From Paramecium pentaurelia (lineage: Eukaryota; Ciliophora; Oligohymenophorea; Peniculida; Parameciidae), in contig CAJJDO010000157.1 of NCBI GenBank assembly GCA_905183005.1, positions 32,169-96,168 of the forward strand: a stretch of 64,000 nt of DNA, written 5' to 3'. The translations under genes and the position numbers were made by a program. Below, piece by piece: positions 63,517-64,000 of the stretch. A model generated the notes under the pieces. It saw only the letters and a list, made by a program, of their open reading frames with translations. It did not search any database and was not told the origin of the DNA. Every line of letters begins with the position of its first letter. The first letter of the stretch is position 1.

Positions 63517-64000
63517 TCAAGCCTTTGCTTATGAAATTGTACAAAATTCTTCCATATCATCTGCTGTTTGAAATTTTATTTTGCTTTTCTATCTATCATT
63601 TGCAATCTAAAATAGATTATTAAGATTACATTCAAAAATAATAAATGTCTTGATGGCATTATATCTAATATTAGTTCATTAACTTTCTGAATTGCCATAC
63701 CTTTTATTGGATAATGAAGAACTGGATTATCAACAGCTTAAATTCAATATAATAAAATACCTTCTATTGTATCTTCATGCTTTAACCAACAGCCAACATA
63801 TTTATCAATAGTTAATACTAAAATAGCTGATAATTCATTATTTTTATCAATAACATGTACTCTAAATTCTTTCACTAATAAAAGTCTTGCTGCTTAACAT
63901 CCAATTTCTTTTATAACTAAAGTTTATATGAATTCTTCCTAATGACCATCTTCAAATTATGCAATTTCTTTTGGTAATATTTTTTTAAGATTGTAATGTT
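63517..64000 (-). CDS. Partial gene of unknown function (C-terminal part)
   Basis: Minus strand, runs off the right edge; stop TGA 63519-63517. Two introns are visible, 63737-63760 (24 nt, in-frame TGA) and 63607-63629. The 145 or so residues present are a mixed alpha/beta piece: EFRVHVIDKNNELSAILVLT, IDKYVGCWLKHEDTIE, YPIKGMAIQKVNELILDIMP and TADDMEEFCTISQAKA at the end. No family recognised. The start lies outside the window. Confidence 0.7.

Noticed and set aside
1..64000. Germline internal eliminated sequences or transposons
   Set aside because: Intact genes up to 8.8 kb are not interrupted by TA-bounded insertions, and no transposase, reverse transcriptase or terminal inverted repeats were seen.
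1..64000. tRNA, rRNA, CRISPR, bacterial operon features
   Set aside because: No cloverleaf-like GC-rich segment, rRNA-like block or spaced short repeats were found, and the code and introns show nuclear eukaryotic DNA.

Overview
The window reads as macronuclear DNA of a ciliate, almost certainly a Paramecium species. Four things seen in the sequence support this. (1) Long protein-like frames appear only when TAA and TAG are read as Gln and TGA as the sole stop (ciliate nuclear code). (2) Those frames are joined by tiny introns of 20-36 nt, mostly GTA...TAG; I resolved about 37, and removing them makes every assigned coding length an exact multiple of three. (3) The DNA is very A+T rich. (4) Genes are packed on both strands with gaps often below 150 bp. 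The 6.7-kb and 8.8-kb genes are not interrupted by germline-type insertions, which argues for MAC rather than MIC sequence. In the standard code almost every gene looks shattered, so standard-code open frames mislead here.

Layout. The left third (about 1-21.5 kb) is gene-poor and reads as a gene graveyard: decayed pieces of a WD40 gene, TPR genes, a DUF4215/Cys-rich surface-type gene, a VIT-domain gene and a second Cys-rich gene. Two intact WD40 genes (7508-8998 + and 12302-14218 -) lie among them. A 1,041-bp stretch (17261-18301) is repeated without visible change after a single N (18303-19343), most simply an unmerged contig overlap. From 21.5 kb onward the genes are mostly intact: VIT-VWA protein (-), a 2.9-kresidue secreted/membrane Cys-rich protein with one in-frame TGA (+), a small basic protein (-), mRNA cap guanine-N7 methyltransferase (+), a divergent alpha-tubulin (-), a 2,210-residue protein with a polyproline tract (-), a coiled-coil protein (+), an importin-alpha-like protein (-), three small proteins (+), a pseudokinase (-), a P-loop GTPase preceded by about fifteen 42-residue tandem repeats (-), a MORN protein (-), a cyclic-nucleotide-binding protein (-), a possibly acylated MORN protein (+), and a gene cut by the right edge (-).

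There is no operon logic. The content is a eukaryotic mix: RNA capping, tubulin, nuclear import, cAMP/cGMP sensing, scaffold repeats and surface proteins. I saw no tRNA, rRNA, CRISPR array or intact mobile element. Items most worth a second look are the in-frame TGAs, the coding minisatellite in the GTPase, the pseudokinase, the tubulin with a lysine at the alpha catalytic-glutamate position, and the divergent gene pair whose start codons are 7 bp apart. Family calls are from motif recognition by eye; no database search was run.
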